Source: JAWLCA01 sp050485905
GTDB lineage: Bacteria > Pseudomonadota > Alphaproteobacteria > Rhodobacterales > Rhodobacteraceae
Reading direction: 5' to 3'
DNA length: 27,309 nt
NCBI GenBank assembly: GCA_050485905.1
Contig: JBJHCH010000038.1
Span: 1 to 27,309 of the forward strand
Under the pieces are notes generated by a model. The model ran no database searches and was not told the DNA's origin. It saw only the letters and a list, made by a program, of their open reading frames with translations. A program made the translations under genes and the position numbers. Below are positions 16,103 through 24,000 of this stretch, piece by piece (within the stretch, counting starts at the first letter, position 1; the number at the start of each line of letters is the position of its first letter).

Positions 16103-17509
16103 TCAACTTTCGAAACGTGTGGCGCCACGCCTGCGCGCATCGACAGGTTGCGAGCGGATCACGGCCTGATGGGCGCGCTGATCGCAGTTCGCGCGCGGGC
16201 ACACGCGACAGTTGATCCCGATTTCGGTCATCGGCGCACCGGACAGCTTGAACTGTTCAGCATAGCCGATCTCGGCCGCGGACTCGATCGTGCAGCCGAG
16301 CGCGACCGCAAGCCGGATGTCCTGGGCTTGCCGTTGGAAGCTTGGCCGATCCACCGTGCGAGAGAAGACGAAATACTGGCTGGCGTCCGGCATCTCGACG
16401 AATTGAGGCACGATCCGGCCCGGGGTGCGAAAGGTCATGTGGAGTTCCAGCCGCGGGCAAGCGCCGCCGTATTCGGCCAGGTGAAACTCTGTTGCATTAA
16501 ATCGCTTGGTCACGTTCCCAGCCTTGTCGATTCGCAAGAAGAAGAAAGATACGCCCTGCGCCCCTTCGCGACTAAGCGTGGTGGCGCGGTGGCAGGCTTG
16601 TTCGAAGCTGACGCCGAACCGGGTTGCGAGATGGTCGAAGTCGTATTTTGCCGCCTTGGCTTCTGCCAGAAAACGATCGTAGGGCATCAGAACCGCGGCG
16701 GCGAAGTAGTTTGCCAGTTCCACACGCAGGCGCGCTAGCCCGCGCGGGTCGCTGATGCCTGAGCGTGCGATCAGCCCGTCCAGCACATCCCCGCGTTCCA
16801 AAAGTCCGGCGACATGAACAAGCTGGAAAATCCGATTGGGATGATCCATCGCTTCGGAAAGAAGCACCTGATTGCGCCCCTCATCCAACTGACGAAGGGT
16901 GTGGGGCAGATCGGCCACGGGCACGACTCGCACCTGCATCCCCATGCGCTCACGCAGCCGCGCCTTCAGCGCCGGGTAGACCTCATCAGTCTCCGGAATC
17001 CCGTCGTGCCAGAAATCCGCGGCCGCCTCTTCCAACTCGCGGAAGTGGTTTCTATGGCGGCGGAAGTAGTTGTGCACCAGCGCCTCGGGCGAGGAGGCCA
17101 GCACAGGTTCGGCGCCATCCACCCCGGTCGCCAGGGTCATCAACTGATCGCTCGCCGCCTGATAGGCCCGGTGCAGCGACAGGAAAGCCGAGGCGAGACC
17201 GGGGCTGTGGACAAGTGCGGCCCTGAGTTGTTGCAGGTCGGGGCGCGCGTCGTCGAACAGCGGATCCTGCATGACAGCCCTCAGGTCCGCCAACTGGTTC
17301 GACCCGTCATCCTCTGCGATGTCGCGCCAGTCGACGCCATATACTTCGAACAGCCGCAGCATGACAGGCACGGAGACGCTGCGCTGGTTGTTTTCCAGCA
17401 GATTCACATATGCCGCGCTGATTCCCAGCGCCTTGGCCATCGCGCCCTGAGTTTCGCCGCGTGCCAGCCTGAGGCGGCGCAGATGGGGGCCGATGAACGT
17501 TTTCTGCAT
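16103..17509 (-). CDS. ScfR-type short-chain fatty acyl-CoA transcriptional regulator (XRE family)
   Basis: 468 residues, the usual size of the RamB/PrpR/PccR group. Domains: an N-terminal XRE helix-turn-helix (about 8-60, with GETQGAMAKALGISAAYVNLLENNQRS as recognition region), an IrrE/M78-like middle domain (about 185-310) without an HExxH zinc motif (F-Q-L-V-H-V-A-G instead), and a C-terminal DUF2083/ScfR domain (about 310-465). The last carries four cysteines, Cys406, 434, 437 and 442, in a C-x27-C-x2-C-x4-C pattern. Family members sense short-chain acyl-CoAs and control glyoxylate, methylcitrate or propionyl-CoA genes. It is divergent from the malate-CoA ligase operon across 150 bases with repeated half-sites, so that operon and itself are the likely targets. 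Confidence 0.9.
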   Translation of the reverse strand: MQKTFIGPHLRRLRLARGETQGAMAKALGISAAYVNLLENNQRSVSVPVMLRLFEVYGVDWRDIAEDDGSNQLADLRAVMQDPLFDDARPDLQQLRAALVHSPGLASAFLSLHRAYQAASDQLMTLATGVDGAEPVLASSPEALVHNYFRRHRNHFRELEEAAADFWHDGIPETDEVYPALKARLRERMGMQVRVVPVADLPHTLRQLDEGRNQVLLSEAMDHPNRIFQLVHVAGLLERGDVLDGLIARSGISDPRGLARLRVELANYFAAAVLMPYDRFLAEAKAAKYDFDHLATRFGVSFEQACHRATTLSREGAQGVSFFFLRIDKAGNVTKRFNATEFHLAEYGGACPRLELHMTFRTPGRIVPQFVEMPDASQYFVFSRTVDRPSFQRQAQDIRLAVALGCTIESAAEIGYAEQFKLSGAPMTEIGINCRVCPRANCDQRAHQAVIRSQPVDARRRGATRFES

Positions 17510-17542
17510 GATCCCGAGGGCCGATCACTGATTTTGTGATGT

Positions 17543-17612
17543 TTACAGTATTACAAATATTAGAACGTGTAAATTCTCGCGTTTACAGCAGAACCCGGTT
17601 TCATTTTGCAAC
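17543..17612. promoter_or_regulatory. candidate operator array between ScfR-type regulator and mtk operon
   Basis: An AT-rich island holds TTTACA (17543-17548), TGTAAA (17569-17574) and TTTACA (17583-17588). The last two form an inverted repeat with 6-bp arms and an 8-base spacer, and the outer two are direct repeats exactly 40 bases apart. A further TTTTGCAA (17605-17612) resembles the TTTGCAAA-type boxes I recall for RamB-class regulators. The position between divergent starts at 17509 and 17660 fits control of both genes. Confidence 0.5.
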
Positions 17613-17659
17613 GTCGACCCAGGCTGGCATGGCGGTGTTGCGGAAGTTCGGGTGGCGAG

Positions 17660-18664
17660 ATGCTAGACACGACCATTCAGTGGATCAATAGCGGGGAGCG
17701 CGCGGGCCGCGCGGCCAATGGCGCCGGGCTCTCGCTCGACCAAGTTCAAGGTCTGCTCGACTCAGCTTGGTGTGAGATCCTGCAACGTGTCCTCCCACAC
17801 GGCTCCACGTTGGTTATACTTTGTAACGGTCACTTTTCGGAGCGACTGGCCGAACTTGCTCGTGGACTTGGGCATGAGGTCGATGTGATATCGGCCGCTT
17901 GGGGCGAAGACCTGCCGCTCGACGCGCTGGCACGGCGTCTTGGTCGAGACCTTTCCGACGAGGTCGACGCGGTTCTGGTCCTGCAAACAGAACTTTCGAC
18001 TGGTGTTAGGTCGGACCTTGCTGCGGTTCGACCGGCAATGGATGAAAGCTTTCACGAGGCGCTGCTTCTGGTTGATGCCTCCAGAGCAGCGGACTCGCGT
18101 CCCATCCCGTCTGACCTCTGGGGGGCAGACCTTGCTGTTCTGGCGGCGTCTGGAAAGTATGGCTCTCCTGTGGTCGCGCTGGGTGATCGACTGGCTGATG
18201 CGTTGCCCGCAATGCAGACATTATCAAAGCATGACCTACTGCACGACGATTGCTCGAACCGGCAGGTGACAGATTGCGACAAGATTGCCGATAGCCTGCG
18301 CCACGGCCTCGTGGCAATGGGACTTGGTATTGTCGCGCGGCATCCGAGGATCGCGTCGTCGGCGACGACCACCGTCCGGTTGCCGCAGATGGTTAACGCC
18401 AGAGATGTCATCGACTCGGCCACGGCACGACATGGGGTCCGTTTTGAGGACGGCCTTGGCGATCTGGCTGGACAGGTTGTTTGTATCGACCACGGCTGTG
18501 CAACGGATGTTCACGACTGTCTAGCTATCTTGATGGCTCTTGGTCGAACACTGGAGGATCTGGGGGCGGGCGTCGACACCGACGCGGGGTTGGCCGCGGC
18601 TTTGGCGCGCTTTGGGACAGATGATCGGTCGTTCGCGGGAGCATTTCTCATAGCAGCAGAGTAG
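17660..18664 (+). CDS. degenerate serine-glyoxylate aminotransferase-like protein
   Basis: 334 residues from ATG 17660 (GGTGG ahead; an in-frame ATG at 17606 is less likely). The core clearly derives from class V alanine/serine-glyoxylate aminotransferases: CNGHFSERLAELARGLGHEVDV (55-76), TELSTGVRSDLAAVR (110-124), ALLLVDAS (134-141) with the PLP-ring Asp139, WGADLAVLAASGK (154-166) with a possible Schiff-base Lys166, and GLGDLAGQVV (265-274). Much is missing compared with a normal enzyme of about 400 residues: the N-terminal P-G-P-T substrate segment, the S-G-T-G phosphate-binding loop, the tail of the S-Q-K-G-L-M-L-P motif, the Y-x-x-T-P segment, and the F-R-I-G-H arginine (here V-C-I-D-H, Cys275). 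It may be a non-catalytic paralogue. It is the first gene of the mtkA-mtkB operon, ending 17 bp before mtkA. Confidence 0.78.
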   Translation: MLDTTIQWINSGERAGRAANGAGLSLDQVQGLLDSAWCEILQRVLPHGSTLVILCNGHFSERLAELARGLGHEVDVISAAWGEDLPLDALARRLGRDLSDEVDAVLVLQTELSTGVRSDLAAVRPAMDESFHEALLLVDASRAADSRPIPSDLWGADLAVLAASGKYGSPVVALGDRLADALPAMQTLSKHDLLHDDCSNRQVTDCDKIADSLRHGLVAMGLGIVARHPRIASSATTTVRLPQMVNARDVIDSATARHGVRFEDGLGDLAGQVVCIDHGCATDVHDCLAILMALGRTLEDLGAGVDTDAGLAAALARFGTDDRSFAGAFLIAAE

Positions 18665-18681
18665 CAAGGGCGGGGTGGAGA

Positions 18682-19854
18682 ATGGACATTCACGAATATC
18701 AGGCCAAGGAGATCCTTGCGCGCTTTGGCGTTCCGGTCCCGCGGGGCGGGCTTGCCTACAGCCCGGAACAGGCCGGCTATCATGCGCGGCAGTTGGGTGG
18801 CGATGCTTGGGTCGTGAAGGCGCAAGTCCACTCTGGCGGCAGGGGCGAGGCAGGCGGTGTAAAGCTTTGCCGATCCGAGGAAGAAGTGCGCAACTTCGCC
18901 GCCGACCTGTTCGGAAAACAGCTTGTGACCAAGCAGACGGATGCTCAGGGCAAGGGCGTCTATCGCATCTGGGTCGAAGAAGCGTCGGACATCAGGCAGG
19001 AGATGTATCTTGGCTTCGTGCTGGATCGGAAATCCGAGCGGATCATGATCGTAGCCTCTGGCCACGGCGGCATGGAGATTGAGGATCTTGCGGAGAAAGA
19101 TCCCGAAAGCCTTCGTCGCATGGTGATCGATCCGGCTGTGGGGTTGGCGGAATTTCAGGCGCGCGAGTTGGCATTTGACCTGGGGCTGAATGCGGGTCAG
19201 GTGGCAAAGATGGTGACGATCCTCCGCGCGTGCTATCGGGCTTATCGCGACATGGATGCGACGATGGTGGAGATCAACCCGCTGGTCATCACTGGCGGAG
19301 GCGATCTGGTCGCACTGGATGCAAAGATGAGTTTCGACACCAACGCGCTGTTTCGCCGCTCTCAGGTGGCAGAGTTGCGCGACCGTGCGCAGGAAGATCC
19401 GCGTGAGAGCGCAGCAGAGGACTACGGCCTCTCATACGTCGGACTCGACGGCGATATCGGCTGCATGATCAACGGGGCGGGTCTTGCGATGGCAACGATG
19501 GACATGATCAAGCTGGCAGGCGGAGAGCCCGCGAACTTCCTCGACATCGGTGGCGGGGCGAGCCCGGAGCGTGTGGTACGCGCCTTTCGCACCGTGCTGG
19601 CCGATCGCAACGTCCAAGTGATGCTGGTGAACGTGTTCGCCGGAATTAATCGCTGTGACTGGGTGGCAGAGGGGATCGTGAAGGCGTTCCGCGAAGTGGA
19701 TGTGAAGATCCCCGTGGTGGTTCGCCTTGCTGGTACCAACGTGGAAGAGGGCAGGCGTATCCTGGATCTGTCCGGCCTGCCCATCATCACCGCCGACACG
19801 CTGGCTGACGCGGCGCAGAAGGCCGTCGCCGCGCGTGCAGCACTGGCCGCCTGA
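18682..19854 (+). CDS. mtkA: malate-CoA ligase (malate thiokinase) subunit beta
   Basis: 390 residues. It begins MDIHEYQAKEIL and closely follows the methylotroph MtkA pattern rather than housekeeping SucC: WVVKAQVHSGGRGEAGGVKLC, YLGFVLDRKSERI, MVEINPLVIT, LDAKMSFDTNALFRR, and the stretch GCMINGAGLAMATMDMIK followed by GGEPANFLDIGGGASPERV. It has an N-terminal ATP-grasp domain (about 1-200) and a C-terminal CoA-ligase domain (about 240-380). With MtkB it makes malyl-CoA from malate, CoA and ATP. GGAG lies just before ATG 18682. A second succinyl-CoA synthetase is the alternative reading, but the overall match to MtkA is strong. Confidence 0.88.
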   Translation: MDIHEYQAKEILARFGVPVPRGGLAYSPEQAGYHARQLGGDAWVVKAQVHSGGRGEAGGVKLCRSEEEVRNFAADLFGKQLVTKQTDAQGKGVYRIWVEEASDIRQEMYLGFVLDRKSERIMIVASGHGGMEIEDLAEKDPESLRRMVIDPAVGLAEFQARELAFDLGLNAGQVAKMVTILRACYRAYRDMDATMVEINPLVITGGGDLVALDAKMSFDTNALFRRSQVAELRDRAQEDPRESAAEDYGLSYVGLDGDIGCMINGAGLAMATMDMIKLAGGEPANFLDIGGGASPERVVRAFRTVLADRNVQVMLVNVFAGINRCDWVAEGIVKAFREVDVKIPVVVRLAGTNVEEGRRILDLSGLPIITADTLADAAQKAVAARAALAA

Positions 19855-19869
19855 ACTAAGGAAACCACC

Positions 19870-20766
19870 ATGGCAATTCTGATCACCGAGAAGACGCCCG
19901 TCATCGTCCAGGGAATGTCGGGTCGCATCGGCCAGTTCCACGCCGCCGACATGATCCGAAACGGCACGAACGTCGTGGGCGGCGTTACGCCGGGCCGTGG
20001 CGGCGAGCGGGTACTGGAACGCCCGGTTTTCGACACCGTTCGCCAGGCAGTGCGCGAAACGGGGGCCGAGGCGAGCCTGCTGTTTGTTCCGCCACCGTTT
20101 GCCGCCGATGCAATGATGGAAGCCGCGGACGCGGGGATAAGGACGGCGGTCTGCGTGACCGACGGGATTCCCGCGCAGGACATGATGCGTGTTAAGCGGT
20201 TCCTTCGCCGCTATCCGCGCGAGCGCAAGATGCGGCTGATCGGTCCCAACTGCGCCGGGATCATCAGTCCGGGCAAGGGGTTCATGGGTATCATGCCCCC
20301 GCATATCTACATGCCTGGCCGCGTCGGCATAGTCGGTCGCTCCGGAACGCTGGGCTACGAAGCCGCCAGCCAGATGAAGGCGCTCGGTATCGGCGTATCG
20401 ACCAGTGTCGGCATTGGGGGTGACCCGATCAACGGCTCCTCGTTCCGGGACATTCTGGAGTTGTTCGAAGCCGATCCGGAGACGGATGCAGTCATGATGA
20501 TTGGGGAGATCGGAGGACCGCAAGAGGCCGAGGCCGCGGTGTTCGTGCGCGATCACATGACGAAGCCGGTGGTTGCCTATGTCGCCGGCCTGTCTGCGCC
20601 AAAGGGTCGGAAGATGGGGCACGCGGGCGCGATCATCTCGGCCTTCGGCGAAAGTGCGCAGGAGAAGGTGGAGATACTGAGCGCCGCCGGCATCACGGTC
20701 GCGCCTACGCCGTCGGAGATGGGATCGACCATGGCGGAGGTTCTGGTTCGCAGCAAAGCGGCGTAG
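19870..20766 (+). CDS. mtkB: malate-CoA ligase (malate thiokinase) subunit alpha
   Basis: 298 residues. The N-terminal CoA-binding Rossmann domain starts AILITEKTPVIVQGMSGRIGQFHA and has VVGGVTPGRGG (35-45). The ligase domain follows with GPNCAGIISPGKGFMGIMP (125-143), GRSGTLGYEAASQMK (156-170) and the phospho-histidine loop GHAGAIIS (His251). The sequence D-M-M-R-V-K-R-(F)-L-R-R-Y-P (104-116) is a feature I associate with MtkB rather than SucD. It lies 15 bp after mtkA with AAGGAAA ahead of its ATG, so the two subunits are cotranscribed. Confidence 0.88.
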   Translation: MAILITEKTPVIVQGMSGRIGQFHAADMIRNGTNVVGGVTPGRGGERVLERPVFDTVRQAVRETGAEASLLFVPPPFAADAMMEAADAGIRTAVCVTDGIPAQDMMRVKRFLRRYPRERKMRLIGPNCAGIISPGKGFMGIMPPHIYMPGRVGIVGRSGTLGYEAASQMKALGIGVSTSVGIGGDPINGSSFRDILELFEADPETDAVMMIGEIGGPQEAEAAVFVRDHMTKPVVAYVAGLSAPKGRKMGHAGAIISAFGESAQEKVEILSAAGITVAPTPSEMGSTMAEVLVRSKAA

Positions 20767-20775
20767 CCGCGCTTT
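20755..20775 (+). terminator. candidate terminator overlapping the mtkB stop codon
   Basis: GCGGC (20758-20762) and GCCGC (20766-20770) pair around GTA, and the flanking AAA and TTT can extend the stem past a two-base bulge. The hairpin spans the TAG stop of mtkB. A true T-run is absent. Confidence 0.35.
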
Positions 20776-21070
20776 GACCGTCACGTGCGAACGAGCGGTG
20801 CACAGGGCGGTCCAAAACAAGTGATGCGACTGTCTTCTCTGTCGCGTTCATAGCTTCGTCGTTGCCGGGTATCTCTGCTTGGACAAGCTGGCGTACGAGC
20901 TAGCATCGAACGGTGCGTCACATGACTTCATCATTCTGGTAACCATTAGATTACCATTTGGTCACTACTGTCGACCAAGGCGGTAGAGCCTGCCTGGCCG
21001 CGGTGGCGCTTTCAGGAATACAAGGTATGTTCAGGCATGAGAGCGCTCTCAGTGCCAGAGGAACGGCGGA
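20767..21070 (+). promoter_or_regulatory. 304-base intergenic region upstream of the hybrid kinase
   Basis: No coding frame is visible. It holds an AT-rich patch with TAACCAT (20940-20946) and TTACCAT (20951-20957), direct repeats spaced 11 bases apart, which also form the inverted repeat GGTAA-N8-TTACC (20938-20955). Closer to the gene is a hairpin just before the ribosome binding site (listed separately). The promoter of the kinase gene must lie here, but I cannot place -35/-10 hexamers with confidence. Confidence 0.45.
21034..21056 (+). promoter_or_regulatory. leader hairpin next to the kinase ribosome binding site
   Basis: The 14-base perfect palindrome TGAGAGCGCTCTCA (21038-21051) is extended by GGCA (21034-21037) pairing with TGCC (21053-21056) across one bulged G. 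The structure ends one base before the AGAGGAA ribosome binding site of the gene starting at 21071. It could modulate translation as RNA or be a protein-binding palindrome as DNA. Confidence 0.4.
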
Positions 21071-24000
21071 ATGGAGTTTGACCCGACGGTTTCCGCGAGG
21101 GGCGAGGCCCGCCTGATCGAGGCGCAGGCCCTTGTCGTGGATATCATGGGCGCGTTGCTGCGCGCGCGCGTCGAGTCAATTGACGAAGCCATTGATCGCG
21201 CCCTGGCGCGCCTTGCGACATTCACAGGCGTCGATCGCGCCTATGTGTTCCGGCGCTCGGGCGAGACCATGTGCAACACCCATGAATGGGTCGGTGAGGG
21301 CGTGGTTCCGATGATCGACAGCCTTCAGGCTGTTCCGGTCAAGATGGTCGAGCAGTGGCTTGAAAGGCTTGAGGCGGGCGAGGGCGTGCATGTGGCAGAT
21401 GTCTCTGCATTGCCAGAGGAACTGCCGATCCGCGCCCATCTGATGATGCAGGATATCCGGTCGGTGCTGAACGTGCCAATGATGCACGAGGGCACCTTCT
21501 TCGGCCTTGTGGGATACGATTCAGTGCGCGGCACCCGCGATTTCACCTGCGCCGAGGTGTTGTTGCTCCGCTCGGTCGCAGACGGAATCGCCACGCTGCT
21601 CCAGCGTCTTGATACCGCCCGGGCCGAAGCCGCGGTGCGACAATCTCTTGCAGATGCACATGACCGCCTGCGCGCAACGCTTGATGCGATGCCAGACATC
21701 CTTCTCGAATTGGATTCTGAAGGTCGATTCGTGGACGTCCACACCTCTGTGCCTGATACATTGCTGGCTCCGCCAAATGCGTTTCTGGGCCGCAAGCTGG
21801 AGGAGGTTCTGCCACCCGAAGTCGCGGCCCTGGGTCGCAAGATCATGAAAGAGGTTTCGTCGGGCGGCAGATCGGGAATATATCGATACACTCTCGGCGA
21901 GAGCGCCTTCACTCTGTCGGGCGCGCGGCGGCAGCCTGATGGGCCGGATCGGGCGCCTGGTTTCGTCTTCGTCGTCCGCGATGCGACTGCCGAAGAGGAG
22001 CAGAGACGGGAAGTCGAGCGGTTGAGCCGCATCGTCACCCACATGACCAATCTCGTGATCATGGTCGATGCCGAGCGGCGCATCACCTGGGTGAACCCTG
22101 CATATGAAGCGCGCACGGGCTACAGCTTGCAAGAGATTATTGGCAGGCATCCCGGCGACATTACCCGCTGCGAGGATACTGACCTGGAAACGGCGGCACG
22201 CGTCGATGCTGCAGTCGCTGCGGGCAGGCCTGTGCGCGCCGAGATCCTCAATCGCACCAAGGACGGTTCGCGTTACTGGGTGGACATGAACATTCACCCG
22301 CTGCGCGATGCTGAAGGCCAGATCATCGGTCATGTCTCGGTCGAGACGGATATCACCCAGCGAAAGGTGCAGGAGGCCGCGCTGGCCCGTCTGGCCGAGG
22401 AAGCCTCACGCGCACGCGGACAGCTCACAGCGGCGGTGGAGTCGTTGCCCGACGCCTTTGTTTACTTTGATCCCGATGATCGTCTGCTGCTTTGCAACAA
22501 CCGCTATCGCGAATTCTACCCGGAGCTTGCCCACCTGATGGTGCCCGGCTCGCGATTCGACGAAATCATCGATGAGGGTCTGCGCCTTGGGGTCTACGCG
22601 ACTGCACTTGGGCGAGAGGATGAGTGGCGTGCAGAGGCTCTCGCTGCGCATCGATCGCCCGCTCACGAAACGGAACTGCAACTGAACAGCGGGCGTTGGC
22701 TGCGCGCGATCGAGAAATCCACGGCTGACGGTGGCCGTGTCGGGATGCGGGTAGACGTCACCGAGTTGAAGCACGCCGAGCGACGGCTGGCAGACATCAT
22801 TCAGGGGGCGGAGGTCGGCACCTGGGAATGGCATATGGAGACCGGCGCCAACATCATCAACGACCGTTGGGCCGAGATCATCGGCTATACCAAGTCCGAA
22901 CTGGAACCGGTCGGCATCGAAGTCTGGCGCGGGTTGATCCATCCCGACGATCTGAAACTGATCGAGAAACGCCTTGATGAGGTTCTCTCGCATCGACGCG
23001 AGCAGTTCCATTACGAATTCCGCATGCGACACAAGGACGGTCGCTGGGTCTGGGTGATGTCCCGCGGCCGCGTCGCCCACTGGGGTCCCGATGGAAAACC
23101 GGCGGTGATGGCCGGTGTTCACATGGACATCAACGAACGGCGCCAGCAGGAAGAGCAACTGATGGCGACCAATGCCGAGTTGCAGCTTGCGCTTGCTGAG
23201 CGTGACGCGGCAGAACGGCGGTTTCTGGATATCGCAGCAGTTTCAAGCGACTGGTTCTGGGAGCAGGACGCAGGCCTGCGCTTCACCTACCTGTCAGAGA
23301 GCTTTCAGATGGCGACGGGGGCCGATCCGAAAGACTATCTTGGCAAGACGAGAGAGGACTACCTCGCGCGCAGACCAGAGATGCGCAACTCGGCCGATTG
23401 GACTGAGATTGACACAAAGGTTGCCCGGCGCGAGCCGTTCAACGGTTTCGTCTATGCCTTCGGCGCCAGGGATGGCCGGAACCTGTGGGTTCAGATCAGT
23501 GGGGCGCCATATTTTGCACCCGATGGCAGCTTTGCAGGCTATCGCGGCGTCGGCTCCGACATCACTGAACTCTACGGCGCTCTGCGTCGCGCAGAAGAGG
23601 CTAATGCGGCGAAATCAGTCTTCCTGGCAAACATGAGCCACGAAATCCGTACGCCCCTGAACGGCGTGCTCGGTCTGGCCGAACTGCTGCACGACGCAGT
23701 CAGCCAACCCGAGCATAAGCGCATGATCGGAACGATCCGGGAGTCGGGAGAGGCGCTTTTGAGTATCCTCAACGATATCCTCGATCTCTCCAAGATAGAG
23801 GCCGGCAAGTTGTCTCTGGAAGAAGTATCATTCCGCCCCTCTGATCTGGCCAGGCGGGTCGAAGCGTTGCACAGTCTGCGCGCCGAGGAGAAAGGCATAT
23901 CTCTTTCAGTACTCACTGGGCCGATGGCCGAAAGACCGCGGATGGGCGATCCGCACCGACTGCTTCAGATCCTGCACAATCTGGTCAGCAACGCCGTCAA

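Noticed and set aside
18682..20766. Reading this pair as housekeeping succinyl-CoA synthetase (sucC-sucD)
   Set aside because: Several segments match the methylotroph MtkA/MtkB pattern better, no mdh or sucA is adjacent, and the neighbours are an SGAT-like gene and an ScfR regulator. Full phylogeny would be decisive.
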